From the NCBI RefSeq assembly GCF_013166595.1, contig NZ_JABKKG010000003.1, forward strand, positions 211,408 through 275,407: a stretch of 64,000 nucleotides of DNA, read 5' to 3'. Positions 1 to 8,293 of this stretch are shown here, piece by piece. Each line of letters starts with the position of its first letter. The first letter of the stretch is position 1. The translations under genes were made by a program, and so were the position numbers. Below the pieces are notes generated by a model. The model did no database searches and was not told the DNA's origin. It worked only from the letters and a program-made list of their open reading frames with translations. The stretch is from Palleniella intestinalis (GTDB lineage Bacteria > Bacteroidota > Bacteroidia > Bacteroidales > Bacteroidaceae).

Positions 1-1
1 T

Positions 2-574
2 CGGGAGCTACTCATGAATGCCTGTATGCACCGCGACTATCAGTCAAATATGCCCATCAGATTATATCAATACAAAGACCGCATTGAAATAATGAATGCC
101 GGTGGTCTGTATGGTGAAGCACGTCCTGAGAATTTTCCGAAAGTAAATGATTACCGCAATCCCATTATAGCAGAGGCGATGAAAGGCATGAAATATGTCA
201 ATATGTTCAATCGTGGTATACAGCGTGTAAAAACAATGCTTAAAGAGAATGGAAACCCTATACCGGAGTTCAGGGTTGATAAAATCACAGCTTTTGAGGT
301 TTGCGTAAAATTAAACAGAAAGGCTCAAAAGGGCATGAAAGGGCATGAAAAAGGGCATGAAAAAGGGCATGAAAAAGGGCATGAAATCAAAGAGATAATA
401 CTACTTATATCTAAGGATAACTCCATATCAATAGTTGGATTGGCTAAAGCGAGTGGATTGTCTGTGAAATCTGTCCGGAACATTATCAACAGATTGAAAG
501 ATTCGGGAAAAATACAGCATATCGGACCTGCAAGAGGTGGACATTGGAAGATTATGGATGATTGTGATAAATGA
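2..574 (+). CDS. AlbA_2/HATPase-type putative transcriptional regulator, 5' end cut by window
   Basis: The frame is open from base 2, and residues RELLMNACMHRDY precede the first in-window Met, so the start lies outside. The visible part matches the C-terminal half of the ATP-binding regulators with an N-terminal AlbA_2 (Schlafen-like) domain and a central HATPase_c_4 domain: 'NACMHRDY', 'YKDRIEIMNAGGLYG', 'NP.I.....M.Y.....GI'. A linker of four GHEK units (about residues 110-126 from the first in-window Met) leads to a winged-helix-like end (ISIVGLAKASGLSVKSVRNII). Such proteins are usually annotated as putative DNA-binding or RecG-like; the real function is unknown. A second member of the family lies on the opposite strand at 14633-16111, and both carry a short tandem repeat in the same linker. 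Confidence 0.8.
   Translation, partial: RELLMNACMHRDYQSNMPIRLYQYKDRIEIMNAGGLYGEARPENFPKVNDYRNPIIAEAMKGMKYVNMFNRGIQRVKTMLKENGNPIPEFRVDKITAFEVCVKLNRKAQKGMKGHEKGHEKGHEKGHEIKEIILLISKDNSISIVGLAKASGLSVKSVRNIINRLKDSGKIQHIGPARGGHWKIMDDCDK
331..388 (+). repeat. 12-bp in-frame tandem repeat coding GHEK units
   Basis: About five consecutive copies of GGGCATGAAAAA (the first is 10-bp and degenerate, the last diverges) encode GHEK-GHEK-GHEK-GHE in the linker between the ATPase-like and winged-helix parts. Because the unit is a multiple of three, slippage changes linker length without breaking the frame. Confidence 0.9.
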
Positions 575-647
575 ACTTTCTGACAAGATGTTTATTTCTG
601 TGTCTTTTTAACATCTGACATAAATTGCAAGATTCAAGAATGCTTAA

Positions 648-791
648 CATTCCTGCCAGATTTATGAAGAAAAGAATAATCGTATTTTCTTCGCACCTTA
701 TTACTATGAGGCGTATCTCTTTCCCAATGAAGAGACACGCCTCAATTATTATAATAAGTTCATCAACATGATTTCAGAGCTTTTATTATAA
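648..791 (+). pseudogene. C-terminal remnant of an unidentified gene
   Basis: One frame is open for 47 codons, preceded by an in-frame TAA at 645-647, and ends at a TAA at 789-791. It has no start codon near its 5' end. The translation has protein-like composition (QIYEEKNNRIFFAPYYYEAY, then LFPNEETRLNYYNKFINMIS) rich in Y, N and E, unlike the noise frames around it. I read it as the 3' end of a decayed gene. I do not recognise the family. Chance coding is possible. Confidence 0.4.
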
Positions 792-856
792 CTCCTATGT
801 TTTTATATAGTAAAATCTTTGCTTAAAACATGAAAAACAACAAAGATAATGGCATG

Positions 857-1052
857 TACCCCCCCCATTGATACCCCTATAAAATTTGGAATCGCTTGTG
901 AAATGTTGTACCTTTGCACCAGCGAAGATAAGTTGCACCTTAGCATACATGAATTAATTCTGTCTGCATTCGGTTGGCACTGGCTTTGCATCCGTAATCG
1001 AAACCTTGATAATGGGGGATTACAAGTGTTCTTTGACAGATTTGCCATACAA
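857..1052 (+). repeat. Left arm of a ~200-bp inverted repeat (partner 14199-14399)
   Basis: This stretch is closely similar to the reverse complement of 14199-14399. Both contain TTGATACCCCTATAAAATTT, TTTGGAATCGCTTGTGAAA, a promoter-like TACCTTTGC, GCATTCGGTTGGCACTGGC and CCGTAATCGAAACCTTGATA. Homopolymer tracts differ between the arms: C8 here at 859-866 against 5 in the partner, and G5 here at 1014-1018 against 10 in the partner. A divergent copy of repeat family E lies inside (about 909-990). GTAATC and GATTAC inside it can pair around the G-tract. No credible ORF was found in it. Confidence 0.9.
885..916 (+). promoter_or_regulatory. Bacteroidetes-type promoter inside left inverted repeat
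   Basis: TTTG at 885-888 and TACCTTTG at 909-916 are separated by 20 nt, the canonical -33/-7 arrangement. It points toward rpsO, which is on the other strand, so any product would be non-coding or antisense. The same promoter is present in the right arm. Confidence 0.6.
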
Positions 1053-1170
1053 TATTATATTATAGTGCCGGGAGAATGCCGTGGGTATGTTTTCGTAAAG
1101 CCAGATGGGCAGAGCCGAGTGTGCTTGTGCTATGCCATGGAGATGAAAGGTCGAATGGGGTGCAACAAAA

Positions 1171-1205
1171 AAATCTCGCCACCATTATTTTTGGTGGCGA
1201 GATTT
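1171..1205 (-). terminator. Rho-independent terminator of rpsO
   Basis: A perfect stem, AAATCTCGCCACC (1171-1183) with GGTGGCGAGATTT (1193-1205), lies 55 nt downstream of the rpsO stop. On the minus strand it is followed by a run of T (reverse complement of 1167-1173). Confidence 0.9.
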
Positions 1206-1259
1206 GAGTTCTCATTAATCGAAGATTGCCGATGTAGGAATGAATCCCGGCGGCACATC

Positions 1260-1529
1260 TTATCGGCGGAGACCAAGAGCCTTAATGATGGCACGATAGC
1301 GATTGATGTCGCGGTCGTAGAGGTAGTCAAGGAGAGCACGGCGCTTGCCGACGAGCTTTGTCAGTGAACGTGCTGTTCTGAAATCCTTGTGGTTAACCTT
1401 CAGGTGCTCTGTAAGGTGCTTGATACGGTAAGTGAAGAGTGCGATCTGGCTCTCTGCTGAACCTGTGTCAGTTGTTGACTTTCCGTACTGTGTGAAGATC
1501 TCTGCCTTCTTTGTTGGGTCTAAATACAT
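1260..1529 (-). CDS. rpsO: 30S ribosomal protein S15
   Basis: The protein has 89 residues, the normal length of S15, with the family signature LTEHLKVNHKDFRTARSLTK followed by GKRRALLDYLYDRD. It binds the central domain of 16S rRNA early in 30S assembly. The start MYLDPTKKAEIF fits the family. It is monocistronic, with its own promoter (1640-1670) and terminator (1171-1205), and is divergent from typA. The untranslated leader of about 100 nt could hold the autoregulatory structure known for S15 in other bacteria; I did not identify a fold. Confidence 0.98.
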   Translation of the reverse strand: MYLDPTKKAEIFTQYGKSTTDTGSAESQIALFTYRIKHLTEHLKVNHKDFRTARSLTKLVGKRRALLDYLYDRDINRYRAIIKALGLRR

Positions 1530-1639
1530 GAATTTAGTGTGATTAATGGTTTGTTAATTACGTTCTTCTGATGTCTCCGCAACCTTAATCGTAGTCCGGC
1601 ACATCATCGAATGCAGCACTCCTTAGTGAAAATGCGTTG

Positions 1640-1670
1640 CAAAATTACAACTTTTTCCTCTATCAGCAAA
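1640..1670 (-). promoter_or_regulatory. rpsO promoter
   Basis: Read on the minus strand, TTTG (1670-1667) and TAATTTTG (1647-1640) are 19 nt apart, the canonical Bacteroidetes spacing. The inferred start of transcription lies about 105 nt before rpsO. Confidence 0.75.
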
Positions 1671-1689
1671 ATATTTAATATATTTTTTG

Positions 1690-1697
1690 TAATTTTG
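1690..1697 (+). promoter_or_regulatory. Probable typA -7 box
   Basis: TAATTTTG followed by C matches the -7 consensus, about 140 nt before the typA start. No TTG is found at the usual upstream distance, so this is weaker than the rpsO promoter. The two divergent -7 boxes are 42 nt apart. Confidence 0.5.
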
Positions 1698-1836
1698 CAC
1701 CGAAAAATAATGATAATTAGGTTGTAACCATAAGTTTTTCTGTCACAGGAATGCAATGATACTGGTTTTCATGCTATTGTGGCAGGATGGCAACGGTAAA
1801 ATGAAATTGTGTTTCTTTGGAACACCAAAAAAGATT

Positions 1837-3639
1837 ATGCAGGATATTAGAAATATCGCAATTATTGCGCATGTCGACCATGGCAAGACTACTTTGGTTG
1901 ACAAGATGATGCTTGCGGGAAAGCTTTTCCGTGACGGCCAGAACAATTCCGGCCAAGTGCTTGATGCCAATGATCTTGAGAGAGAGCGTGGCATAACGAT
2001 TTTGTCAAAGAATGTCTCTATCAATTGGAAAGGGACAAAAATAAACATCATCGATACTCCGGGACACTCCGATTTCGGTGGTGAGGTGGAGCGCGTGCTG
2101 AATATGGCCGACGGCTGTATTCTTCTTGTTGATGCCTTTGAAGGTCCTATGCCGCAGACTCGTTTCGTATTGCAGAAGGCTTTGCAGATAGGCCTGAAGC
2201 CTATTGTTGTGGTGAACAAAGTTGATAAGCCTAACTGCCGTCCGGAGGAAGTCTACGAGATGGTTTTTGACCTGATGTTCTCGCTTGATGCTACAGAGGA
2301 GCAGTTGGATTTCCCTGTAGTATATGGTTCTGCCAAGAACGGTTGGATGTCAGAGGATTACAATGTTCCTACTGACAATATCGACTATCTTTTGGATAAG
2401 ATTGTTGAGGTCATCCCTGCTCCGACTGTGCTTGAGGGCACTCCGCAGATGCTCATAACATCTTTGGATTACTCTAATTATACGGGACGCATTGCTGTCG
2501 GCCGTGTTCATCGTGGTTCGCTGAAGGAAGGCATGAATGTCACTATTGCCCACCGTGACGGCAGCATGGAGAAGACACGCATTAAGGAGGTGCATGTCTT
2601 TGAGGGCATGTCACATGCCAAGGCTGCGGAAGTCCAGAGTGGTGACATCTGTGCGATTATTGGTTTGGAGAAGTTTGAGATTGGTGACACTATCTGTGAT
2701 TTCGAGAATCCTGAGCCAATGAAGCCGATTGCCATTGACGAGCCGACAATGTCCATGCTCTTCACTATCAATGATTCTCCTTTCTTTGGCAAGGAAGGCA
2801 AGTTTGTCACTTCACGTCACATCAATGACCGTTTGGAAAAGGAGCTTGAGAAGAACCTTGCCCTCCGTGTAGAACCTTTCGGAGACTCCACAGACAAATG
2901 GATAGTCAGCGGGCGTGGTGTGCTCCATCTCTCTGTCCTTGTTGAGACAATGCGTCGTGAAGGATATGAGTTGCAGGTGGGACAGCCTACTGTAATCTAC
3001 AAAGAGATTGACGGTGTGAAATGTGAGCCAATCGAGGAACTTACTATCAATGTGCCGGAGGAGTTCTCTTCAAAGATGATTGACATGGTTACACGCCGCA
3101 AGGGCGAGATGACTTCAATGGAGGCGCAGGGCGACCGTGTGAACATTGAGTTTGACATACCTTCCCGTGGCATTATGGGACTTCGTACAAATGTCCTTAC
3201 AGCGTCACAGGGTGAGGCTATCATGGCTCACCGTTTCAAGAAATATGAGCCATACAAGGGAGACATTCTCCGTCGTACAAACGGTTCTATGATTGCTCTT
3301 GAGACCGGTAACGCATTTGCTTACTCCATAGACAAATTGCAGGACAGAGGAAAGTTCTTCATCGATCCGGGTGAGGATGTCTACTACGGTCAGGTTGTGG
3401 GTGAGCATGTCCATGACAATGACCTTGTCATCAATGTGACCAAGGCAAAGCAGCTGACCAATGTTCGTGCGTCCGGTTCCGATGATAAGGCACGCATCAT
3501 TCCTAAGACAGTGCTTTCTTTGGAAGAATGCCTTGAATACATCAAGGCCGATGAGCTTGTGGAGGTCACACCACAGTCCATGCGTATACGCAAGACAATC
3601 CTTGACCATAACGAGCGAAAGAAGGCGAATAAGGATTGA
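1837..3639 (+). CDS. typA: Ribosome-associated GTPase BipA/TypA
   Basis: The protein has 600 residues from MQDIRNIAIIAHVDHGKTTL, the usual length. An upstream in-frame ATG at 1756 would add 27 unlike residues, so the later start is preferred. The translational GTPase G1 motif AHVDHGKT, switch region RERGITIL, DTPGHSDFGGEVER and NKVDKPNCR are all present. They are followed by the elongation-factor domains II/III/V and a C-terminal domain. TypA binds the 70S ribosome and supports 50S assembly and growth under stress. It is divergent from rpsO and followed by a GH31 gene after 79 nt; a shared transcript is possible but there is no functional link. Confidence 0.97.
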   Translation: MQDIRNIAIIAHVDHGKTTLVDKMMLAGKLFRDGQNNSGQVLDANDLERERGITILSKNVSINWKGTKINIIDTPGHSDFGGEVERVLNMADGCILLVDAFEGPMPQTRFVLQKALQIGLKPIVVVNKVDKPNCRPEEVYEMVFDLMFSLDATEEQLDFPVVYGSAKNGWMSEDYNVPTDNIDYLLDKIVEVIPAPTVLEGTPQMLITSLDYSNYTGRIAVGRVHRGSLKEGMNVTIAHRDGSMEKTRIKEVHVFEGMSHAKAAEVQSGDICAIIGLEKFEIGDTICDFENPEPMKPIAIDEPTMSMLFTINDSPFFGKEGKFVTSRHINDRLEKELEKNLALRVEPFGDSTDKWIVSGRGVLHLSVLVETMRREGYELQVGQPTVIYKEIDGVKCEPIEELTINVPEEFSSKMIDMVTRRKGEMTSMEAQGDRVNIEFDIPSRGIMGLRTNVLTASQGEAIMAHRFKKYEPYKGDILRRTNGSMIALETGNAFAYSIDKLQDRGKFFIDPGEDVYYGQVVGEHVHDNDLVINVTKAKQLTNVRASGSDDKARIIPKTVLSLEECLEYIKADELVEVTPQSMRIRKTILDHNERKKANKD

Positions 3640-3718
3640 CCTTGATAAGTGAATTACATAGGCTGTGCGGATTGCAGGCAATAGAGTGCTATCTGCACAG
3701 TCATGCAGAACAAAGATA

Positions 3719-5959
3719 ATGAAACAAACGAACTACTACCTATTTGATTGGATGGACTTTGATGAAAGTCTGTCAAAGGATGAGTCCTTGTGGAAGGCCT
3801 ATACGTCAACAGAGGTGAAGGCTGTCGATGGCGACATACATATCGCTGTGCCTTACCAGAAGCAGGTGCTGCAGGAAGATATGCTTGCCGACACAAATGT
3901 GCCACAGAGGAATTACACTCTGATTCTCCGTGCCTATGGCGATTCTATTGTCCGTATGTTCACATCCATGGTGGATGATGAGATGAAGGACACTGGCAGC
4001 TATATGCTGGAGCTTGACAAAACTTTGGCGCATAAGCCGTTGTCTGTCGAGTTGGCGGATAATGTCTATACCATAAAGGACAATGACGGCAGGACACGTG
4101 CAAGGATAGGCCTTACCCCTTATAATATAGAATGGTGGAGCGACCTGCAGCCCGGTCCACAGCCGACAATACATCTGACGGTGTACCCTGATGGCAATCT
4201 TGCAAAAGGGGTGGAATTGAGCGATGACCATTTCTCTCCTCCGCGCTATGATGCGCTGCCGATAGGTTTCTGCCTTACAGAAGGCAATCCGGACCGTGCA
4301 ACAGTATCATTCAAATGTGAGGCCGATGAGTGCTTCGTCGGCACAGGCGAGCGTTTCCGCAAGATGGACCTTTCCGGTCAGACATTCTATCTGAAAAACC
4401 AGGACGGACAAGGTGTGAACAACAGGCGTGCATATAAGAATATACCTTTCTATATGTCAAGCCGTATGTATGGTGTGTTCTACCATACTTCCGACTATTG
4501 CCGCCTTTCGCTTGCTGACCACTCAAGCCGTTCTGTGCAGTTCCGCAATGACCGCGCGACGATTGACACATTCATCATTGGTGGTGAGACTCCGGAGCGC
4601 ATCTTGTTCCACTATCGTCAGTTGACAGGCTTCCCTCCGATGCTCCCGATTTGGTCATTTGGTATATGGATGTCACGCATGACATATTTCTCAGCCGATG
4701 AGGTGGACGAGATTTGCGACAGGCTGCGTGCCGAGCATTATCCGTGTGACGTGATTCACCTTGACACAGGTTGGTTCCGCACAGACTGGCTCTGCGAATG
4801 GAAATTCAATCCTGAGCGTTTTCCCAATCCGGAAGGTTTCCTGAAGCGTCTTTCCGACAATGGCTATAAGGTTTCGCTTTGGCAGCTGCCTTACGTTGCC
4901 AATGGTGCAGAGCAGATAGAGGAGGCAAAGGCAAATAAGTATATCTCCACACCGACAGGAGGTTGGGATACAGCATCAGGAACATCCGGTGCGTCAAACT
5001 TCTCAACCCTTGACTATGCAGGTACGATAGACTTCACTTCCGAGAAGGCTACGGAGTGGTATAAAGGTCTGTTGAAGAATCTACTTGACATGGGTGTGAA
5101 GTGCATAAAGACCGATTTCGGTGAGAACATCCACATGGATGCAACTTACGAGTCCATGACACCGGAGCAGCTTAACAACATCTACTCATTGCTGTACCAG
5201 AAGGCGGCTTATGAGGTAACGAAGGATGTCACTGGCGACGGCATTGTCTGGGCACGTGCAGCATGGGCAGGTTGTCAGCGCTATCCTTTGCATTGGGGTG
5301 GTGACTCCGAGAGTTCATGGGCAGGACTGGCAGGTTCTCTGAAAGGCGGCTTGCATTTCGGACTCTCCGGTTTTGCATTCTGGAGTCATGATGTGCCGGG
5401 TTTCCATAGCGAACCGGACTTCATGAACTCGGTAATCGACCCTAAGGTTTACATGCGTTGGACACAGTTCGGTGTGTTCTCTTCCCACATGCGCTATCAC
5501 GGTTCCCACAAGCGTGAGCCATGGTACTATCCGACAATAGCCGAGGACGTAAAGAAATGGTGGCGTCTGCGTTACCGTCTCTTACCTTATATTATAGAGG
5601 AGTCACACATTGCCACAGAGTCCGGCTGGCCTATGGTTCAGGCGTTGCTGATGCATCATCCGGAGGACAAGACCGTATGGCACATTGACGATGAATATTA
5701 CTTCGGACGCAAGTTCCTTGTATGTCCTGTTATGAACGGAAATGACCGCCGTGACATCTATCTTCCTGAGGGAGAGTGGGTGAACTTCTTTACCGGCGAG
5801 CATTTTGAAGGTGGAAAGTGGTATCGCAATGTTGAGGTTTCTCTCAACGAGATGCCGGTGTTCTGCCGTCCTGGTACGGAGATTAAGGTTTATGATGAAG
5901 AGGTAGATTCTACCGATGACATAGACTGGCAGAAGGTCAAGACACTTGTTATAAAATAA
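3719..5959 (+). CDS. GH31 alpha-xylosidase (YicI-like)
   Basis: From MKQTNYYLFDWMDF the protein has 746 residues. It contains the YicI-type nucleophile motif KTDFGE (Asp about 466), the acid/base region around GGDSESSWAGL, and FAFWSHDVPGF. The N-terminal beta-sandwich and the C-terminal beta-domain ending EMPVFCRPGTEIKVYD are typical. KTDFGE with the bulky active-site context favours alpha-xylosidase over alpha-glucosidase. No signal peptide is visible, so it probably acts in the cytoplasm or periplasm on isoprimeverose or xyloglucan oligosaccharides. An upstream ATG at 3665 would add 18 residues without family similarity. It follows typA with no clear terminator between them. Confidence 0.93.
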   Translation: MKQTNYYLFDWMDFDESLSKDESLWKAYTSTEVKAVDGDIHIAVPYQKQVLQEDMLADTNVPQRNYTLILRAYGDSIVRMFTSMVDDEMKDTGSYMLELDKTLAHKPLSVELADNVYTIKDNDGRTRARIGLTPYNIEWWSDLQPGPQPTIHLTVYPDGNLAKGVELSDDHFSPPRYDALPIGFCLTEGNPDRATVSFKCEADECFVGTGERFRKMDLSGQTFYLKNQDGQGVNNRRAYKNIPFYMSSRMYGVFYHTSDYCRLSLADHSSRSVQFRNDRATIDTFIIGGETPERILFHYRQLTGFPPMLPIWSFGIWMSRMTYFSADEVDEICDRLRAEHYPCDVIHLDTGWFRTDWLCEWKFNPERFPNPEGFLKRLSDNGYKVSLWQLPYVANGAEQIEEAKANKYISTPTGGWDTASGTSGASNFSTLDYAGTIDFTSEKATEWYKGLLKNLLDMGVKCIKTDFGENIHMDATYESMTPEQLNNIYSLLYQKAAYEVTKDVTGDGIVWARAAWAGCQRYPLHWGGDSESSWAGLAGSLKGGLHFGLSGFAFWSHDVPGFHSEPDFMNSVIDPKVYMRWTQFGVFSSHMRYHGSHKREPWYYPTIAEDVKKWWRLRYRLLPYIIEESHIATESGWPMVQALLMHHPEDKTVWHIDDEYYFGRKFLVCPVMNGNDRRDIYLPEGEWVNFFTGEHFEGGKWYRNVEVSLNEMPVFCRPGTEIKVYDEEVDSTDDIDWQKVKTLVIK

Positions 5960-5965
5960 TAATAT

Positions 5966-6049
5966 AAGTGGCTGTTGGAGGCTTTGTTTTATATTGGTTA
6001 TGGCTTCGATAATTTTTTTCAATATAAAATTGCTTTCCAGCAGTCACTT
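5966..6049. terminator. Imperfect hairpin after the GH31 gene
   Basis: AAGTGGCTGTTGGA and TCCAGCAGTCACTT can pair imperfectly across the 120-nt gap between the GH31 gene and the pantothenate kinase gene. A T-rich stretch sits in the loop (ATAATTTTTTTC). It may be a terminator or a 5' structure. Confidence 0.4.
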
Positions 6050-6081
6050 TAATGTATAATGAACATCAGCCTTTTTATATT

Positions 6082-6903
6082 ATGAAGACTGTGATAGGAA
6101 TAGATGTCGGCATCTCCACGACTAAGATAGTCGGCATACGCGACGGAAAGATAATTTCTCCAATACGCATCAAGGCGACAGACCCCGTCACCTCGCTTTA
6201 TGGTGCTTTCGGAAAGTACATCAACGAGAACAATCTTACTCTCGGTGACATAGAGCAAGTAATGCTTACAGGTGTCGGAGCTGCATATATCAAGGGTGAC
6301 ATTTATGGTCTTCCCACAGCTCGCACCGATGAGTTTGTGGCAGACGGTTTGGGAGCGCAGTATGAGAGCGGTCTTGACAGAATGCTTGTTGTCTCCATGG
6401 GTACAGGAACCACACTTGTGAAATATGACAACGGCGAGGTGCATCATATCGGTGGACTTGGTATCGGTGGCGGAACGCTTGCCGGTCTTTCACGACTGTT
6501 GTTGGGCACGGATGACATAAAGCATGTCTCCAGCCTTGCCAAGAATGGGAATATCTCCAACATTGACTTGCAGATAGGTGATATATGTGCAGAGGAAATC
6601 CCCGGTCTGCCGGCATTTGCCACGGCATCACTCTTCGGGAATGCCAAGGCCACGGCAAAGCACGAGGACATAGCGTTAGGCATCATCTGTTCTGTTGTGC
6701 AGACAATCGGCTCGGCGGCAATCCTTGCATCTATCAGCAGTGGGATAAAGGATTTTGTGATGATAGGCAATCTTACCCTTCTTCCACAGTGCAAGAAGGT
6801 GTTTGGGATTATGGAACAGATCTATGGCGTGCGGTATCATATACCGAAACATTCCGAGTTTGCCACTGCCATCGGTTCTGCGCTGAACTATTTCAAGAAA
6901 TAA
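6082..6903 (+). CDS. coaW: Type II pantothenate kinase
   Basis: The protein has 273 residues from MKTVIGIDVGISTTKIVGIR, an ASKHA-fold kinase. The phosphate-1 motif GIDVGISTTK, the central MLVVSMGTGTTLV and GGLGIGGGTLAGLS, and the late FVMIGNLTLLPQ match eukaryote/Staphylococcus-like PanK-II (CoaW). It phosphorylates pantothenate, the first step of CoA synthesis, and this type is usually feedback-resistant. An upstream ATG at 6052 would add ten residues; the chosen start fits the family. It is 12 nt before the KdsC-like gene, suggesting a transcript with the two downstream genes. Confidence 0.9.
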   Translation: MKTVIGIDVGISTTKIVGIRDGKIISPIRIKATDPVTSLYGAFGKYINENNLTLGDIEQVMLTGVGAAYIKGDIYGLPTARTDEFVADGLGAQYESGLDRMLVVSMGTGTTLVKYDNGEVHHIGGLGIGGGTLAGLSRLLLGTDDIKHVSSLAKNGNISNIDLQIGDICAEEIPGLPAFATASLFGNAKATAKHEDIALGIICSVVQTIGSAAILASISSGIKDFVMIGNLTLLPQCKKVFGIMEQIYGVRYHIPKHSEFATAIGSALNYFKK

Positions 6904-6915
6904 TGTCATAAGAAC

Positions 6916-7434
6916 ATGATTCCGTATGATTTGACAAAAATACGTGCCATCATCTTTGATGTCGATGGCGTTCTTTCTGTCGGCACTATCACTATGGATA
7001 GTACAGGAGAGCCGTTGCGTACAGTGAACATCAAGGACGGTTATGCCATTCAGTTGGCGCAGAAGCTTGGCCTGCGGATTGTCATCCTGACCGGTGGCAA
7101 CACATCTTCTGTGCGCAAGCGTTATGAGAATCTTGGAGTTAAGGATATTTTCATGGGGTGCGCCGTGAAAGTTGAGACTTACAATAAGTTCCTTGCTGAT
7201 TCGGGACTCTCTGATGAGGAGGTTATGTATATGGGCGATGACATTCCTGACTATGAGGTAATGAGAAGGGTAGGATGTCCGTGTTGTCCGAAAGATGCTT
7301 GCAGTGACATCCGCGAGATAAGTCTTTATGTCTCTCCTTATAATGGAGGATATGGTTGTGGCAGGGATGTCATAGAACAGGTTCTCCGTGCCCAAGGATT
7401 ATGGATGAAGGATGCGAAGGCATTCGGCTGGTGA
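6916..7434 (+). CDS. HAD-IIIC phosphatase, KdsC/YrbI-like
   Basis: The protein has 172 residues. Motif I is IIFDVDGVLSVG, motif II is VILTGGNT, and the motif III/IV region is YMGDDIPDYEVMRRVG. The tail (GGYGCGRDVIEQVL) is typical of 3-deoxy-D-manno-octulosonate 8-phosphate phosphatases. KdsC removes phosphate from KDO-8-P before CMP-KDO formation for lipid A. No kdsA, kdsB or kdsD lies beside it, so a related sugar-phosphate substrate cannot be excluded. It sits 12 nt after coaW and 58 nt before an SDR gene. Confidence 0.85.
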   Translation: MIPYDLTKIRAIIFDVDGVLSVGTITMDSTGEPLRTVNIKDGYAIQLAQKLGLRIVILTGGNTSSVRKRYENLGVKDIFMGCAVKVETYNKFLADSGLSDEEVMYMGDDIPDYEVMRRVGCPCCPKDACSDIREISLYVSPYNGGYGCGRDVIEQVLRAQGLWMKDAKAFGW

Positions 7435-7492
7435 GCGGCAGGATTGCTATCAAGGATGGATAAATAGATCTGTGAAAACAATAAAAAACGAT

Positions 7493-8266
7493 ATGAAGAC
7501 AATAATACTTACCGGAGGGAGTTCCGGAATAGGAAAAGCCACAGCCGAGCTGTTTGTTAGTAAAGGCTATGAGGTATACGAGTTCTCACGACATGGCGAG
7601 AGCCATGACGGTATCAACCATGTCGACTGCGATGTGACTGACCCTGCTGTATGCCGTGCGGCAGTGGAGAAAGTCATTGCCTCTTCCGGCAAGGTGGACA
7701 TCCTTGTATGCAATGCCGGCATGGGTGTCTCCGGAGCGATAGAGTTCACAAAAGTGGAGGATGCGAAGCGCCAGTTCGAGGTTAATTTCTTCGGAGCTCT
7801 GAACATCACGCAGGCAGTCCTTCCCTATATGCGTGAGCGTCGTCAGGGGCGCATCGTGTTTACAAGCAGTGTTGCAGCCATTTATGCCATTCCTTTCCAG
7901 GCGTTCTACTCTGCCTCCAAAGCTGCGCTGAACTCCATGGCGCTTGCTCTTGCCAATGAGGTTCGTCCGTTTGGCATCACAGTTGCCAGTGTACTTCCCG
8001 GAGATGTCAAGACAAACTTCCAGAGAAAGAAAATCGTTGAGGGTGCGGACATTTACACTCACATGGACAAGGCTGTCAAGCAGATGGAACATGACGAGGA
8101 GAACGGTATGCCGGCAGAGCAGATTGCACGTTGCATCTACCGCACTGCCACAGCTCGCCGTCCGTGGGCATTTAACACAACAGGTATGATGTACCACCTC
8201 TTCATATTTGCCGGCAGACTCTTCCCTACATCGTTCATTAATTGGGTGCTTGGAAAGATGTATTAA
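7493..8266 (+). CDS. Short-chain dehydrogenase/reductase
   Basis: The protein has 257 residues from MKTIILTGGSSGIGKATAEL. The Rossmann dinucleotide motif TGGSSGIG, the NAG motif (LVCNAGMG), catalytic Ser in FTSSVAAIYA and YSASK (YxxxK) are all present. The C-terminal part is hydrophobic (MMYHLFIFAGRLFPTSFINWVLG), suggesting membrane association. The substrate is unknown. An upstream in-frame ATG at 7412 overlaps the preceding gene and is unlikely. Confidence 0.9.
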   Translation: MKTIILTGGSSGIGKATAELFVSKGYEVYEFSRHGESHDGINHVDCDVTDPAVCRAAVEKVIASSGKVDILVCNAGMGVSGAIEFTKVEDAKRQFEVNFFGALNITQAVLPYMRERRQGRIVFTSSVAAIYAIPFQAFYSASKAALNSMALALANEVRPFGITVASVLPGDVKTNFQRKKIVEGADIYTHMDKAVKQMEHDEENGMPAEQIARCIYRTATARRPWAFNTTGMMYHLFIFAGRLFPTSFINWVLGKMY

Positions 8267-8293
8267 CCAAATGCTTTTACCTTAAACTAACCT

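Noticed and set aside
849..1367. 172-codon plus-strand ORF across the left inverted repeat and rpsO
   Set aside because: It overlaps rpsO and its terminator on the opposite strand, and its first part is the repeat, which includes a C-tract and a promoter. Composition is not protein-like.
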